From contig VDFB02254964.1 in the NCBI GenBank assembly GCA_007258455.2, forward strand, positions 35,959 to 99,958: 64,000 bases of DNA, written 5' to 3'. The notes beneath the pieces were generated by a model. That model had not been told where the DNA came from, searched no databases, and saw only the letters and a program-made list of their open reading frames with translations. Made by a program: the position numbers and the translations under genes. The stretch is from Sequoia sempervirens. Lineage: Eukaryota > Streptophyta > Pinopsida > Cupressales > Cupressaceae. How positions within the stretch are numbered: position 1 is the stretch's first letter; every line of letters starts with the position of its first letter. This document shows, piece by piece, positions 22,791-39,550 of the stretch.

Positions 22791-24779
22791 TTCTTTGAAT
22801 ACCTCTTATCTCCCCTATTTTTAAATTTAATTATGTTTAGTACCCAAATCCTAGATAGAAGCATAATTTTTCTTATCTTCTTTGTCAAAATATTTTTATT
22901 TAAAATTATCTTTTGGATTATAGTTATAATTTTTTGCTTGTTGATTAGTATCTATGATAGGGATTTCAAGAACATATTCAAGCTTATTAAAGGTAGGAAA
23001 AGTATTTTGACCTTCAAGAGTTTGAGAATCATTAAGAATGAAAGGAATGTTATAGATAGAAATAATAGACTTACTTGGCATCAAAGGAGCATGGAGGAAA
23101 TTAACAATGACAAGCATATTTGAAAAATCCTTAGAAAGGGGAAGATATTTTGCTATATAACCTTACTTTTGATTAAAAATTTTAGCACTCTATGGTTTAC
23201 CATGATTTTATTGATCTTGTATTATTTAATCATTCTCATAATTCGCTATCATCATTTGTTTGTTCTCATTTTTATCATCCTAAAATTTGGTAGGTGTTTT
23301 TCCTAGAATAGACAAATTATTATTATTTTGAGTATCATTTGTAGCTTCTCTATGATTTGAAGGATGTTAGCCTTTACCTTTCTTATGAGGCATGATAAAT
23401 TCACTAGTTTTAACTTATCATTTACCATTTTTATCCCCATGTGGCAATTTTTCATAAGAATCATATGATTTAAGTTGGGGATGGTCTTGAAATACAACAC
23501 AATGAAGATGTATCAAAATAGATTGATTAAATTAGAGAAATTCATGAACAACTTGGTGAACATGACTAATGATTTGATGAAAAGAACTATCTCAAATATC
23601 ACCACCTTGCAAGATAAAATTAAAAAAAAATATATGAGGAAAAAGAAGGGAAAAGAAAGATGAGGAAGATGAAGGAACACAAGGCTCTGAGCACCATAGA
23701 TTGGGAGGATAATTTCAAGACTTTGACACTGACTAGGAGAACCTAGTTGCTAGTCAAACAATTTGATCTTTGTTTCTTTTCCTATTATGTTCTACTATTG
23801 TGTTGTTTCTCTATTGTTTTTTGCTTGTATTTTATTTTACTCTAGGTGGTTGTTTTATTTGATAGCTCTTTTTTGTCATCTCTACTTTGTCTTTGATGTT
23901 TCAATGGAGATTTATCCTTTGTAAGGGAATGAGACTCTTTCCCAACTCATATAATAAAAACCAATGACATTCCCTACATTTAAAAAGATTGGCATCATAA
24001 TCTAGGGTTTGATACTAAACAAAATATTCTACATGAATATTAAGAGCTTCTGACAAAGGATTATTTAAACCTAGTTCAACATAGATTTGGGTATAACTAG
24101 ATACTTTTTCTCTTTGGTAATTTGTCAGGTACCCAATATATGAACTCAATGAATTACTTGAAACTTTTTGACATTCATCTTTCTAAAATTCATTGGCAAA
24201 GTAAACAAATGAATAAAAAAAGGAACCTTCGAAAGGATTTCCATTGTTAGGATAAAGTGTAGATGTGAGGTATTCATGAAAACACTAACATGCTTGAAGA
24301 AATGAGGATCTCCTTAAAAAATTTAAACAAAATTAGAAACATCATTAAATGAATTAAAAAATACGGTCCATTAGCAACTAGAGTAATCTTCACGTCTTCT
24401 CTAATAAACTAAGCTATGCGTGCCCAATTCTTTAGCATCCCCCCCAAAATTAGTTTGGCTTCCATGAACTTATAGATGAGGACATGTCTTTAAAAAGACT
24501 AAATTCTCAACCATAAAATTGAGAATTAAAAATTATTGTTGGAATCTCTTTGCTTCAAGAAAGGCATTAATTGACTTTAAATTCATTAGCTTTTCCTTTT
24601 TCTAGAGCAAATTGTTGTCTTTGAACTAGATCCACAATAATATTCATTGTATTAGATTTTTGCATGGAATGATGAACACAATGACCAAGCATGGCTAGTT
24701 TGTCATGAAACTACGACCCAAAAAATGACATAAAATTAAAAAAAGGAAAAAATTAACTTGCAAAGGTAAAAATTAACAC
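22791..24779 (-). other. Degenerate retroelement-derived DNA
   Basis: No intact gene. Around 23930-23960 the plus strand carries a run typical of retroposon 3' ends (gactctttcccaactcatat followed by aataaaaacc). On the minus strand between about 24200 and 23950 short protein-like pieces with stops can be read (for example EKKYLVIPKSMLN), which may be remains of a LINE ORF1 domain. Frames at 22767-23123 and 23475-23663 are low-complexity and unsupported. Confidence 0.35.
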
Positions 24780-25464
24780 ATGCAAGGCCAAATAAGAGCA
24801 TGCACAACTTACCCTAGAGAAAATACAAATTCTACTCATAGTTGTTCAAAAAATCACCACAAAGAATATTTTTATCCGTATACACTCAAATTATTCAACT
24901 TGTCGACAAATACATAATATTTAATTCTAAAAGTACTTTTAATTTGCAATAAAGTATATTGACTTATGTCTTATATAGAACTAGATTTTGATTATTATTG
25001 TTTGTATTTTAATAAGAAAAGATGAGTAATTATAAACACTTTTATGTATTAGTAACATATTATGTTAAACTACAATCAAAATTATCTTATATATGTATTG
25101 GTATTTTTATATTGAAAAAATAATATCAATATATATTCTATTAATTAATAAACAGCATATTCTCTTACTGAGTTTCCTTCTCTTTAATTTTATATATATA
25201 TATATATAAAGAAATTAAAAGCTATATTTTTTTGGGGAGTGAAAGAGTTATTTTATTTTATATAAGTACAATTTTTAAGCTACGGGTAACTTTTAAACTA
25301 CTTGGTCAGGTCAAATCATTAACCAGTGACCCCGGTAGTCGGGCCAAATGTCCTATTTGGATAGGAAAAATCAAGATAGATAATATGAGACAACCGGGAT
25401 AGGAAAAATCAATATAGATAATAGGAGACAGCCGGCCTCATCAATGACCGCCACTCTCACGCAG

Positions 25465-25472
25465 TTTAAAAG
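25465..25472 (+). promoter_or_regulatory. TATA-like box of AKR gene 1
   Basis: TTTAAAAG lies ~120 bp before the start codon in a segment conserved ahead of all three genes. The corresponding sites in genes 2 and 3 read tttatag and ttcatag, so the box is best preserved here. Confidence 0.35.
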
Positions 25473-25483
25473 AGTAGATATAT

Positions 25484-25577
25484 CCTCTGCCTCTCAGCCC
25501 TGTCAAAAGCTAAGGCAGAAGCACCCTCATCCTCTGCCTCTCAGCCCTGACAGAATCTAAGGCAGAAAGAGAACATA
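25484..25577 (+). repeat. 47-bp tandem duplication in the AKR gene 1 leader
   Basis: The segment starting cctctgcctctcagccctg at 25484 repeats at 25531. Gene 3 has the same two copies (33845 and 33892) and gene 2 only one (30048). Confidence 0.8.
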
Positions 25578-25591
25578 GAAGAGCATCAGCA

Positions 25592-27328
<1,737 letters not shown>

Positions 27329-27639
27329 GTGGATTCAACTTTTTTAAAATAAGAAGGAAATAGAATGTCAAAGAGACCTAAAATATAACATGAAAAGTTT
27401 GATTTGACTATACAATTATTTCTCAAAAGACAACCTTTTATAACATACATTGGTCTTGTAGATCTATAATAATTATGTTTGATGAGTTCTCAACAAAATT
27501 AAGGGTTTTATTTTAAAAACATAGATTTTAATGAAGTAAATTTTTTGATTTGTCTATTAAATTTTTTTGTTAAGATAAATTTTACAAGCTTCAACAGAAG
27601 TGCCACAAAAAAAATTGACTACATTTGCATTCTATTGCA

Positions 27640-28210
27640 GCATGCAATTCTTTATTTAACAGTTTTTATTCCTATTGAAGGCACGAGGAGGATAACCATA
27701 ATACTGCATTTAATCCTTATAGCCCTGAAGATGATTTCTGATACTACTGCCATATCCATGATTATTGTTTAAATTTTCATTATAAGCAAGCATTGGGCTA
27801 ACACCACTATCATGGTATTATGTTGAAGTAGTTGGTTGAGGGTATTGGTCCATTTGCGACTATCAAAATACTTGTTTGATCTACCATAGTAATCATGATT
27901 ATAAGCATAAGAATGCTTGCCAGAATTGCTATCCCTAACTGTATCTCTTTTTCTATCAATTATCCCCTTCTGTGTAGCATCAACTGCTTTACTAAGATAA
28001 CCCTGAGTAACATCTGGACTAATGCTCCTATTATGCTTGAGGCCAACTAGTTCAACCACTGTCATTGCAATAAGCTTCACAACATTTAGATCATGGCAAC
28101 CTCTGCCTTCATCGGAATTGAGTTGGCCAATTCTAACAACCCTTGGGCTTCAGGCAATTTATTTGAGCTTTTATATGCCATATATGATAAATATGGCAGA
28201 AGACATTAGC
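27640..28210 (-). pseudogene. Antisense gene fragment downstream of AKR gene 1, identity unknown
   Basis: On the minus strand, frame-shifted protein-like pieces can be read: KLIAMTVVELVGLKHNRSIS, DVTQGYLSKAVDATQKG and YAYNHDYYGRSNKYFD. The same region, better preserved at its start, lies behind gene 2 (32100-32710). Reading frame changes and stops show decay. I do not recognise the family. It faces the AKR gene and was duplicated with it. Confidence 0.45.
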
Positions 28211-28349
28211 CCATCAGTGATTATGCAGGGAAAAATAGGAGGAAAGAGTACTCTACCAATCGATGATAAGAAATTAGATAAAAAAACTCAAAATTTTACC
28301 TTTTTTAGGCTTTCAAAATGTTTATGCTAGATTCTGAGTTTTTTACCTT

Positions 28350-29790
28350 ATCATGAGTGTTTTGTTTTTATACAAGTAGATCCAAAAGTGTGAGGTGGCT
28401 GTATCAATGCAAATAAGAAATCTATAGTCTAGTATGTATAACTTGAATTTAGTGAAGGTTTTAACAATGCTATAGTCTAGTATGTAGAAGCTACTCAACA
28501 CATGTTATTCTCCGCAACACTAAACCAACAATGTAGCTGGGTGAATTGCATTGTTGGTACAATGGTTTTGGTTTTTTTTTTTTTTTTAAAAAATTTCACA
28601 GTTAATTGGCAGCTAGAAAATGGGTGATAAGAAATCTTTTCTTTTTTTTAAAATGTTTGTAGACTTTGTGTTAATCTGAGTTTTTGACTATTTTATGATT
28701 TCATTGGATTTTGTGCAGGTTGTTCTTATAATTATTTTTATAAGATAAAGATTCAAAGACTATTTTTTTATAAAACTATTAACAAGCTTCATGCAAGTTC
28801 AATAGATGAAGACATAATTTTAAAATGAATTCTCTGCAACATCTACGTCAGAGACGTCCAAGTTGGACAAAGCAGATGGGAAAAAAATAATTAAAAAAAA
28901 CAAAATAATAAAATGAAGAAATCAAGGGGAGACCACACATTTAATGAGGTGAGGCATCCCGCCATTTTCTTTAATCATTCACGTGAAGGGATGGATCATG
29001 AAAAAAAATTAAAGTGGTCAAAGAAGTAAATGAAGGAGACCAACACCATTAAATGAGAAATGGCCAAATAAGAGCATGCACAACCTCCCCACAACAAATA
29101 CAAATTATATCCATTGTTGTCAAAACATTACCACAAAGAATATTTTTTAACCATATGTTTGATGTGTTTCAACAAAAGAATTACATGATTGTATAAACTC
29201 AAATTAATTGCATGATTGTATAAACTCAAACTATTAAATTTGACGACAAATACATAATATTTTATTTTAACAGCATAATATTTTAGCATGTTTTTTTTTT
29301 GTAATAAAGTATATTGAATAATGTCTTATCTAGAGCTAAATTTTGACTACTATTGTTTATATTTTACTATGAAAAGAAGAATAATTATAAACATTTTTAT
29401 GTATTAATAACATATTGTGTTAAAATATGTCTACTATGTCAACTACCTACTACATATTCTACTACTGAGTTTTCTTCTCTTTATTAAAAATAAATTAAAA
29501 AATATTAAAAAAATTATAAAATCATTTTAAATTTTTTGAAAAGCTATGTTTTTGTTTTGGAGAATGAAGAGAAAGGCTTAAATTTGATGGCCGTATGACC
29601 GTATTTAGAGATTTTTGCCGTAAAATACAATCAAATTTGAAGAAGATTGTATCAAATGAAAGGAGAGATTTTGGATAGATTGTCAAAATTTATATAGAAT
29701 TATAATGATATATATATGATTTATATATAATTTTACTTACACTAAGGTATATCATAATGTTTTAAGGGCACCTTTGAATAGATAAACGTC
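28350..29790. other. Noncoding intergenic DNA between AKR genes 1 and 2
   Basis: AT-rich with no gene. A ~500 bp segment (about 28885-29385) has no counterpart behind gene 2, where the flanks are joined near 33413, so unit 2 has a deletion there. Confidence 0.6.
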
Positions 29791-30108
29791 ATTAAAAAAT
29801 TTGTTGACAGGCAAGGTCGACCGTCAAATTTAAGCCTTGATGAAGAGTTATTTTATTTGACACTACAATTTTTAAGCTACGAATAACTTTTAAACAACTT
29901 CGTCGGGTCAAATCATTAACCAGTAACCCTGGTCGTCGGATCAAATGTCCTATTTGGATAGGAAAAATCTAAATAGACAAAACGAAACGAGATAGCCGGC
30001 CTCATCAATGACAACTACTCTCACACTGTTTATAGAAGCAGATATATCCTCTGCCTCTCTGCCCTGACAGAATCTAGGGCAGAAGCAGAACAGACAAGAT
30101 CATCAGCA

Positions 30109-31787
<1,679 letters not shown>

Positions 31788-32099
31788 GTAGTTTTGATAT
31801 ATTATAGTTTTACATGATTAATTATATACAAGTTAAATAAGAGGATTCAACATTTTTAAAATAAGAAGGAAATATAATGTCAAAAGATGCATGAAATATA
31901 ACATGAAATGTTTAATTTGAATATACAATTATTTCTCAAACGACAACCTTTTATAACTTACATTGATCTTGTAGATCTATAATAATTATGTTTGATGAAT
32001 TCTCCACAGAAGTAAAGGTTTTATTTTAAAAACATGGATTTTAATGAGGTAAATTTATTGATTTCTTAACAAATTTGCATTCTATTGTAGCATGCAATT

Positions 32100-32710
32100 C
32101 GTTATTTAATAATTTTTTATTCTTGTTAAAGGCATGAGGAGGATAACCATAAAACTGCATTTAATCCTCATAGCCCTGAAGATGATTTCTGATACTACTG
32201 CCATATGCACGATTATTGTTTAAATTTTCACTGTAAGAAGGAATTGGGCTAACACCACTATCATGGTATTATGTTGAAGTAGTTGGTTGAGGGTATTGGT
32301 CCATTTGTGACTATCAAAATACTTGTTTGATCTACCACAGTAATCATGATTATAAGCATAAGAATGCTTTCCAGAATTCCTATGTATGTCACTCTTTCTC
32401 CTACCATGACCATGACCATGACCAAAAATCCCTAACTGAATCTCTTTCTCCATCAATTATCCCCTTGTGTGTAGCATCAATTGCTTTACTAAGAGAACCC
32501 TGAGTAACATCTAGACTAATGCTCCTATTATGCTTGAGGCCACATAGTTCAACTACTGTCATTGCAATAAGCTTCACAACATTTAGATCATGAGCAACCT
32601 TGGCCTCCATCGTAATTGAGTTTGCCAATTCTGACAACCCTTGGGCTTCAGGCAATTTATTTGAGCTTTTATATGCCATATATGATAAATATGGCAAAAG
32701 ACATTAGCCC
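32100..32710 (-). pseudogene. Antisense gene fragment downstream of AKR gene 2, identity unknown
   Basis: The better-preserved copy of 27640-28210. Minus-strand pieces include LPEAQGLSELANSITMEAKV and AHDLNVVKLIAMTVVELCGL, then after a frame change HSYAYNHDYCGRSNKYFD, then in another frame an Asn/Ser/Tyr-rich tail (NENLNNN-like). It includes a short (atgacc)n expansion near 32404-32423 absent from the first copy. No family recognised. Confidence 0.5.
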
Positions 32711-32879
32711 ATCTGTGAGTATGCAGGGAAAATAGGAGGAAAGAGTACTCTACCAATCGATGATAAGAAATTAGATAAAAGCACTCAAGATTTTACCTTT
32801 TTAAGGCTTTCAAAAGGTTTATGCTAGATTCTGAATCTTGTATCACTCGAGTTTTTTTCCTCATCATGAATGTTTTAAG

Positions 32880-33640
32880 TAGATCCAAAAGTGTGAGGTG
32901 GTTGCATCCATGCAAATAAGAGCTCCGTGCGTGGGCCAAATTTCAGTTGGCTCTCATTATCTTAAGTATAACTTGAATTTAGTGAAGGTTTTAACAATGC
33001 TATAGTCTAGTATGTAGGAGCTACTCAACACGTTATTCTCCTCAACACTAAACCAACAATGTAGCTAGGTGAATTGCATTCTTGGTACACTAGTTTTGGT
33101 TTTTTTTTTTCGTAATTTTTCACAATTAATTGGCGGCTAGAAAATGTGTGGTAAAGAAAACACTTTTTTTTTTTCAGTGTTGTCCACTGTGTTAATCTGA
33201 GTTTTGGCTATTTTACGATTTCATTGGATTTTGTGCAGGTTGTTCCTATAATTATTTCTATAGGACAAGATTCAAAGACTATTTTTTTATGAGACTATTA
33301 ACAAGCTTCATTCTAGTTTAATAGATGAAGACATAATTTTAAAATGAATTCTCTGTCACATCTACACTAGCTACGTCCAAATTGAACAGAGCAGATGGGA
33401 AAAAAATAATTAAAACATTTTTATGTATTAATAACATATTGTGTTAAACTACTATCTTATATATGTATTGATATTTTTATATTGAAACAATAATATCAAT
33501 ATATTCTACTAATAAAAATATGTCTTCTATGTCCACTACCTACTACATATTCTACTACTAAGTTTCTCTTTATTAAAACTAAATTAAAAAATAAAAAAGA
33601 AATTATAAAATATATATATTTTTTAAAACTATGTTTTTGG
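32880..33640. other. Noncoding intergenic DNA between AKR genes 2 and 3
   Basis: AT-rich, no gene; it contains the junction where unit 2 lost ~500 bp and unit 3 begins. Confidence 0.6.
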
Positions 33641-33844
33641 AGAGTTATTTTATTTTACCCTACAATTTTTAAGCTACGAATAACTTTTAAACAACTTCGT
33701 CGGGTCAAATCATGAACCAGTGACCCCGGTCGTGGGATCAAATGTCCTATTTGGATAGGAAAAATCTAAATAGACAAAACGAAACGAGATAGCCGGCCAC
33801 ACCAATGACAACCACTCTCACACTGTTCATAGAAGCAGATATAT

Positions 33845-33938
33845 CCTCTGCCTCTCAGCCCTATCAAAAGCCAAGGCAGAAGCACCCACATCCTCTGCCT
33901 CTCTTCCCTGACAGAATCTAAGACAGAAGCAGAACAGA
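33845..33938 (+). repeat. 47-bp tandem duplication in the AKR gene 3 leader
   Basis: Copies start at 33845 and 33892, as in gene 1. Gene 2 has a single copy. Confidence 0.8.
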
Positions 33939-33952
33939 CAAGATCATCAGCA

Positions 33953-35632
33953 ATGGCACTACCAAGGATCCAGTTGGGAAGCCAGGGTTTTGAAGTATCA
34001 TCACAGGGATTGGGCTGCTTTGGCATGACTGCCCCTTATGGCCCTCCCAAGCCTGAAAATGTAATGATCTCCCTCATTCACCATGCAGTTTCCAAAGGCA
34101 TTACTTTTCTTGACACCTCTGATGTCTATGGCCCTCACACTAATGAACTTCTCCTTGGAAAGGTAGGGTGCCTTGCATTAAATGTAGTTAATCCAATTTT
34201 CAGAAGGGTTTTTTTGGCTGGATTCTCATATTGTTGGGTTTTAATCTGCAACTTTCTGACTCGATTAGTAGGCATTAAAAGGAATAAGAGATAAAGTGCA
34301 GCTGGCTACGAAGTTTGGGATAACGTTTACAGGTGGGAAATTAAATATTCGTGGAGATCCTGCGTATGTTCGGACTTGCTGTGAAGGGAGTCTGAAGAGG
34401 CTTGATGTGGATTGCATTGATCTGTATTACCAACATCGTATAGACACCAAAGTACCCATAGAAGTTACTGTATGTACTTTACCCTTCTCCGTGGATTGGG
34501 CTGTTCCATAAAATGCATTTATGCATTTGACTGTTGTTCCATACTTTGGTTGCTTGTGTATCTATGGCAGATTGGAGAAATGAAGAAACTTGTTGAAGAA
34601 GGAAAAATAAAATACATTGGACTGTCTGAGGCTTCTGCATCAACAATTCGAAGAGCCCATGCTATTCATCCTATTACAGCTTTTCAAATAGAGTGGTCGG
34701 TGTGGTGTAGGGATGCTGAGGAAGAAATCATTCCAACTTGCACGTATGTAGGGTTTTGAGAGCTACAATTTATCATCTTAAATTCTTATTTTTATAGATT
34801 AATGTTTCAATTTTTACTTGTAGGGAGCTTGGTATTGGAATCGTGGCATATAGCCCTTTAGGCAGAGGTTTCCTCTCTTCTGGGGTAAAGATTGTTGAAA
34901 ACTTAGAAGATAAAGATTTTAGGAAGGTATTTGCATGCATTGATTCTTCTTTGTATTTGACGGCTTTATTAGCTGTTTAGGTCATTGGTAGGCAATTATA
35001 AATTGTAGCATTCCTATTTGCTCTTATTAATACTATAACATTGTTCTTTATTAAATCCTGTTTTTATTAATTAAGATTATTGAACAGTATAATTACTTTT
35101 TATTTATAAAGGTAAAGTGTGAGTTCCATTTTTATTCATTTTGAGTATTTTTAGATTGTAATAAATTTTTTGTGATTTTGTAATTATGCCTGACAAAGAA
35201 ATTGATTACATTGAGTAAAATATATATGTACAATAGCATGTTTTGAACTTTAGTTTGTATAATTTTATTATGAATTCACATCTATATATTTATAATTTGC
35301 ACAATCTTTAATTTTGAAAAAATACATCTTTTTCACAGATTTTGCCAAGGCATGTAGGAGAGAATCTTGAAAGGAATAAGGGTATATTTCAAACGCTATC
35401 ATCAATTGCTTCAAGGAAAGGGTGTACCCTAGGGCAAGTTGCACTTGCTTGGATTCAACACCAAGGAAATGATGTTGCATCAATCCCCGGGACAACCAAA
35501 GTCAAGAACTTTGAGGAGAATATTGATGCTCTTTATGTGAAGCTGGCAATCGAGGAGATGAAAGAAATAGAATTCAAGGTGTCTTCTAATGGTGTCTATG
35601 GAGATCGATACGATGACATGGATTTTACATAG
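33953..35632 (+). CDS. Aldo-keto reductase gene 3 (perakine reductase/AKR13-like), premature stop near the C-terminus
   Basis: Five exons: 33953-34162, 34272-34469, 34571-34743, 34824-34926 and 35339-35632, encoding 325 residues. Asp54, Tyr59, Lys84 and His125 are present. A TGG-to-TAG change at 35630-35632, directly after MDFT, removes about the last 17 residues; the lost tail (MNSETPPLSSW...) is still readable behind it. Exon 3 ends in C instead of G (gcac before gtatgt), changing CRELG to CTELG and weakening the donor site. Other changes ([31 protein letters not shown]) show it diverging. In this fold the C-terminal tail helps shape the substrate pocket, so the product may be altered or inactive. 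I keep it as a gene because the barrel and tetrad are complete. Confidence 0.75.
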
Positions 35633-36044
35633 ATGAATTCAGAAACACCTCCCTTGTCTTCATGGAAAGGGTTATAGGTAGTTTTGATAATATTATCTTT
35701 TTACATGATTAATTATATGCAGGTTAAATAAATGGATTCAACTTTTTTAAAATAAGAAGGAAATATAATGTCAAAGAAGATGCATAAAATATAACATGAA
35801 ATGTTTGATTTGAATATACAATTATTTCTCAAAAAACAACCTTTTATAACATACATTGGTCCTATAGATCTATAATAATTATGTTTGATGAGTTCTCAAC
35901 AAAATTAAGGGCTTGATTTTAAAAACATGGATTTTACTAAGATAAATTTATTGATTTCTCTATTAACAAATTTTGTTAAGATAAATTTTGCAAGCTTCAA
36001 AATAAGTGTGAAATTTTTTTGACTACATTTGCATTCTATTGTAG

Positions 36045-36714
36045 ATCTAGTTGGAGCTTGTGTATCATTGGACTTTATGAATTTAGGAAGGAGCTATGAT
36101 TATTGGTTAAAAATAAATGTTTTTTAAGCATTTCATAAAATGAAGCACAATTTCATCCCACCAATGCCTTGGCCTTAGAAACCACTCCTACAACATATAA
36201 TTGGGCCTCATGTACCTTGGAGTATATAAAGGACTCACGTGGATTGTTTGTTTATCCTAGTTAGGCATCCTTTTAGTTGTTATTCCTTGTACTGCATCGA
36301 TCTATAGATTGCATCAAAAAATTTATCATAGCATACCCCTATTGTGTTGGTAGTAGGCCATGGGACAACCAATTCCAAGACATTAACTATCCAAAAATGC
36401 ACTAGGCCCAATAAAATGGGCTAAGACTACCCACCTTTGGACAAATGGTGTATTTATGATCCTATAAGGAGTGATATATCTACTTGTCTAGTTTTGGCTT
36501 GTTCATATGTATCGTGTGTCATTTAATGTTAAGATCAACCCTCCCCACTTCAAACAAGCCCAAAGGGGAGTCGCATCCATCTTGATCCTTGGTGTTTTCT
36601 CTTTTATCATTTTCTTTGTATGAGTCACAACTTGGCCTAAAACCACAACTTTGACCCAAATTAAAAAACCAGTCACAAACCTAAAGTAAACTTGGTCCAT
36701 AACCAAATTCATAA
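36045..36714. other. LTR-like noncoding segment
   Basis: No gene. The words gtatataaaggactc (about 36219) look like a TATA region, and the following cttgtactgcatcgatctat is reminiscent of the transcribed part of a plant LTR. No second LTR or target duplication was found. Confidence 0.35.
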
Positions 36715-37376
36715 CCATACTTCATCCTTGACCATAGTCATCAATTTAGTCCAATATAACCCAAGGTCTTAACCAACTAAACCATCATCCAAACTAACCT
36801 TAGATTATCCAACCCATAGTCAACCAATCTTCAGTTTACTCAATCCCAATTAGTTTAACTTGAAAGTCAACTTGAAGTATACAACAACTTAAACCATCAT
36901 CCAACCTATAACCAACCAACTATAGGTTTACTCCACCATATTTAGTTTAATTTGAGTCAACTTAAACCATAGGTCAACACAATTATAGTCAAACTTAACC
37001 ATAGTTCCTCTAACCTATAGTCAACCAACTCTAGGTTTGCTTCACTATAGTTAGTTTAACTTAATTGAACTTGAACCATAGGCCAAAACAAACCATCATC
37101 CAACCCATAGTTAACCAATCGTAGGTTTACCCCACCCTAGTTTAACTCAAGTCAACTTGAACCATAGGCCAAACTAAACCATCATCTAACCTAACCTTAA
37201 ATCATCCAACCCATAATTAACCAAATGCAAGGTTACTCCACCCTAGTAAGTTTAACTCTAGTTAGCTTAAACCATAGGTCAACCCAAACTTAGTTGAACT
37301 TAACCATTGTCCCTCCAAGCCATACTCAATCAACCTTAGGTTCACACATCCCAAGTTTAACTCAACCCAAGTTTAC
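36715..37376. repeat. Degenerate satellite block, part 1 (CCATAGTCAACCAACCYTAGG-type)
   Basis: The words aacccatagtcaaccaac, taggtttactccaccctagt and ttaactcaagtcaacttgaa recur in loose tandem order with units of very roughly 50-60 bp and higher-order similarity. The array continues after insertions at 39061 and 52798. Confidence 0.75.
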
Positions 37377-37381
37377 CTCAA

Positions 37382-39055
37382 TGATGTAGATCCAAGATGA
37401 AGATTAATCACAACAACTATTGATATCAATTCAAAACAATAGGCTCTTCTTCTAATACCTTCAATCTATCAGACATCAACTCACCCTCAAGGAGTCTTAT
37501 TCCTCCAATCTGCAAAACAAGCACAAGTCTTCACCATGACCTTGTCAAAACCATCAACATGCTTCTAATGGAAAGTTAGATCATTTTAGAACACTCCCCA
37601 AATCAGTTTCATTGGACACACCAAAATTCATCAAGTGACCTGGGAACCCTTAACACTTCAAGACCTTTAGACTCTAAACTTAGCAAATAGACTTATTTTC
37701 TTGAGAAAACCCCTCAAAGACCATTCAAACCTAAAACTAGAATCCAATCAAACCCCAAACACCATTTCCCAATCAAACATATAAGGTTTCTTTACAATTT
37801 CTTGGAGATCCTTTAGACTGCCCTGCAAAAAGGCTACAAAATTAGCCCTAATTGACAAACGAACTACTCTTTAGATTTCTCCAATCATCATGAACTCTTG
37901 GAAAGTAATCAAAAACACCACAAAAATCCCAATTTCACAGGTTTTATATAGATACTTGACTCCTAAGCCTCCATTCTTCAAAACCCTCATTTTCTTTCCA
38001 AATACGTAGGGTTTTTGAGTTCCCAGCCCTCTAAGGCTTTCCAAGCCCTACCAAAGCATTAAGACACTTGTTCAAAGTCTGCATAGGCCTTTCACATCCT
38101 TTCCTAGATCATGCTAATAGTAGATGAACAAAACACATCACTATCCTATTCATTCCTGCTTATACAGGCCCTTATTCTTCACTGTGATGGCGTCTCACGG
38201 TCTGCAATCTTCTTTATTTTCATTTTAAAACTTAAAGAGACTTTCCCTAATCTATATCCATGCCTCCCCACTTTGCAATAGGGTAGAATAGTAAGTGGGA
38301 AGGCCTAAAACATGGTGGAACTACAAACAGTGTTTCCCTATTCTGTACAGGAAGATTACACATTAACAACAAAGAACAATATAAATTTGTGAATGAAACT
38401 TCAATACAGGTTCAAAAGCTTGCTAGTTCCATTACTTATAAAAATCACAAGGTTCTTAGTTCATCAAATTGCCTGTACGGCCTGTACAGTGTTGAAAAGA
38501 CACAAAAATATAGAGATAATGAGGAAAACAGAGAATTAACACAATTAAGTTGTTTTTTATTCAATGATTGTTCCTTCCCATTGAACCATCAATAGTTCCT
38601 CATTCCTTTTCAAGGCTTTTAAACATTTACAAATCATTAGAGCCTTCAACAACACCTACAACTGACTTGTAACCACCCAAACCTTCTTTTGACTTGAAAA
38701 CATCATTATTGACAATTAAAGGCTAAATGAACACTATTAGCAAGAGTTTTGTTCTAAGACACAAGAACCATTTGGATACCTTTAAATTAACCCTAATATG
38801 ACTTCTAAACTCCTACTTTAAACCCCTATTCACTAATTCAAGAACTTGCCTTCTAGAGGCTACAAAGACTCTTACAAGTAAGATTGTACAATTGCAACAC
38901 AAAACCCAAACTTCACCATAGAACATATTCAAAGGTCTTGAAGGACCTTATTAAAGACAAAATATCTCCAAAAGACTAACACCTACCTACTGACCTTCTT
39001 TACTTAACATCAAGTAATCACAAAATTAGGGTGAAGTGTGGGTGCTCCTACACCA
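37382..39055. mobile_element. Probable solo LTR, 1,674 bp, with 5-bp target duplication CTCAA
   Basis: It interrupts the satellite. It starts TGATGTAG and ends CTACACCA, so the tips are TG...CA with near-matching inverted octamers. CTCAA is found on both sides (37377-37381 and 39056-39060). No coding capacity: the 68-codon frame at 38389-38595 is unsupported. A solo LTR left by recombination of a full element is the simplest reading. CTCAA is common in the satellite, so the duplication alone would be weak; the tips make it stronger. Confidence 0.65.
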
Positions 39056-39060
39056 CTCAA

Positions 39061-39449
39061 CCTTAGTTTAACTCAACCATATGCTACCTCAACCCTATGT
39101 TAACTAAACCTTAGTTCAAATTAACCATAGTCCCTTAAACCCATAGTTAACTGACCCTAGGTTAAGTCAACCTTAATTCAACTTAACAATAGTCCATTCA
39201 AACCATAGTCAAATAACCCTAGGTTCACTTAACCTTGGTTTGAATCAACCTTTGTTTAACCATAATCTATTCAGCCTATAGTCAATCAACCCTAGGGGAA
39301 CTCAACCTTAGTTCAACTTAATCATAGTCAATTCAACCCATAGTCAAATAACCCTAGCTTCACATAACCTTGGTTTAACTAAACCTTAGTTTAACTTAAC
39401 CATAGTCCATTCGACCCATATTACACTTCAACTAACCCTAGGTTCACTT
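39061..39449. repeat. Degenerate satellite block, part 2
   Basis: Same family as 36715-37376 (aaccctaggttcacttaacc, aaccatagtccattcaac). Confidence 0.75.
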
Positions 39450-39550
39450 TGTTGAACACAACAAAATATTGAGAGAGGGGTGAATTAGTATTCTATCCAA
39501 TATCAAACGCCCCAAAAAAAAAGAAAAAAGATACATTAAACTCTACAGCA
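39450..39550. mobile_element. Left end of an insertion in the satellite (probable outer LTR-type element)
   Basis: Begins TGTTGAACACAACAAAATAT and continues with gagagaggggtgaatta, wording typical of plant LTR starts. It is followed directly by element W. Its continuation appears to be 52449-52797, so W would be nested in it. No matching duplication could be found at the outer edges. Confidence 0.45.

Larger units (their letters stand above)
33411..36040 (+). repeat. Tandem duplication unit 3 (contains AKR gene 3), truncated
   Basis: Matches units 1 and 2 from the upstream AT-rich part through the 3' flank, but breaks off near 36040, before the antisense fragment found behind genes 1 and 2. 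Confidence 0.75.
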
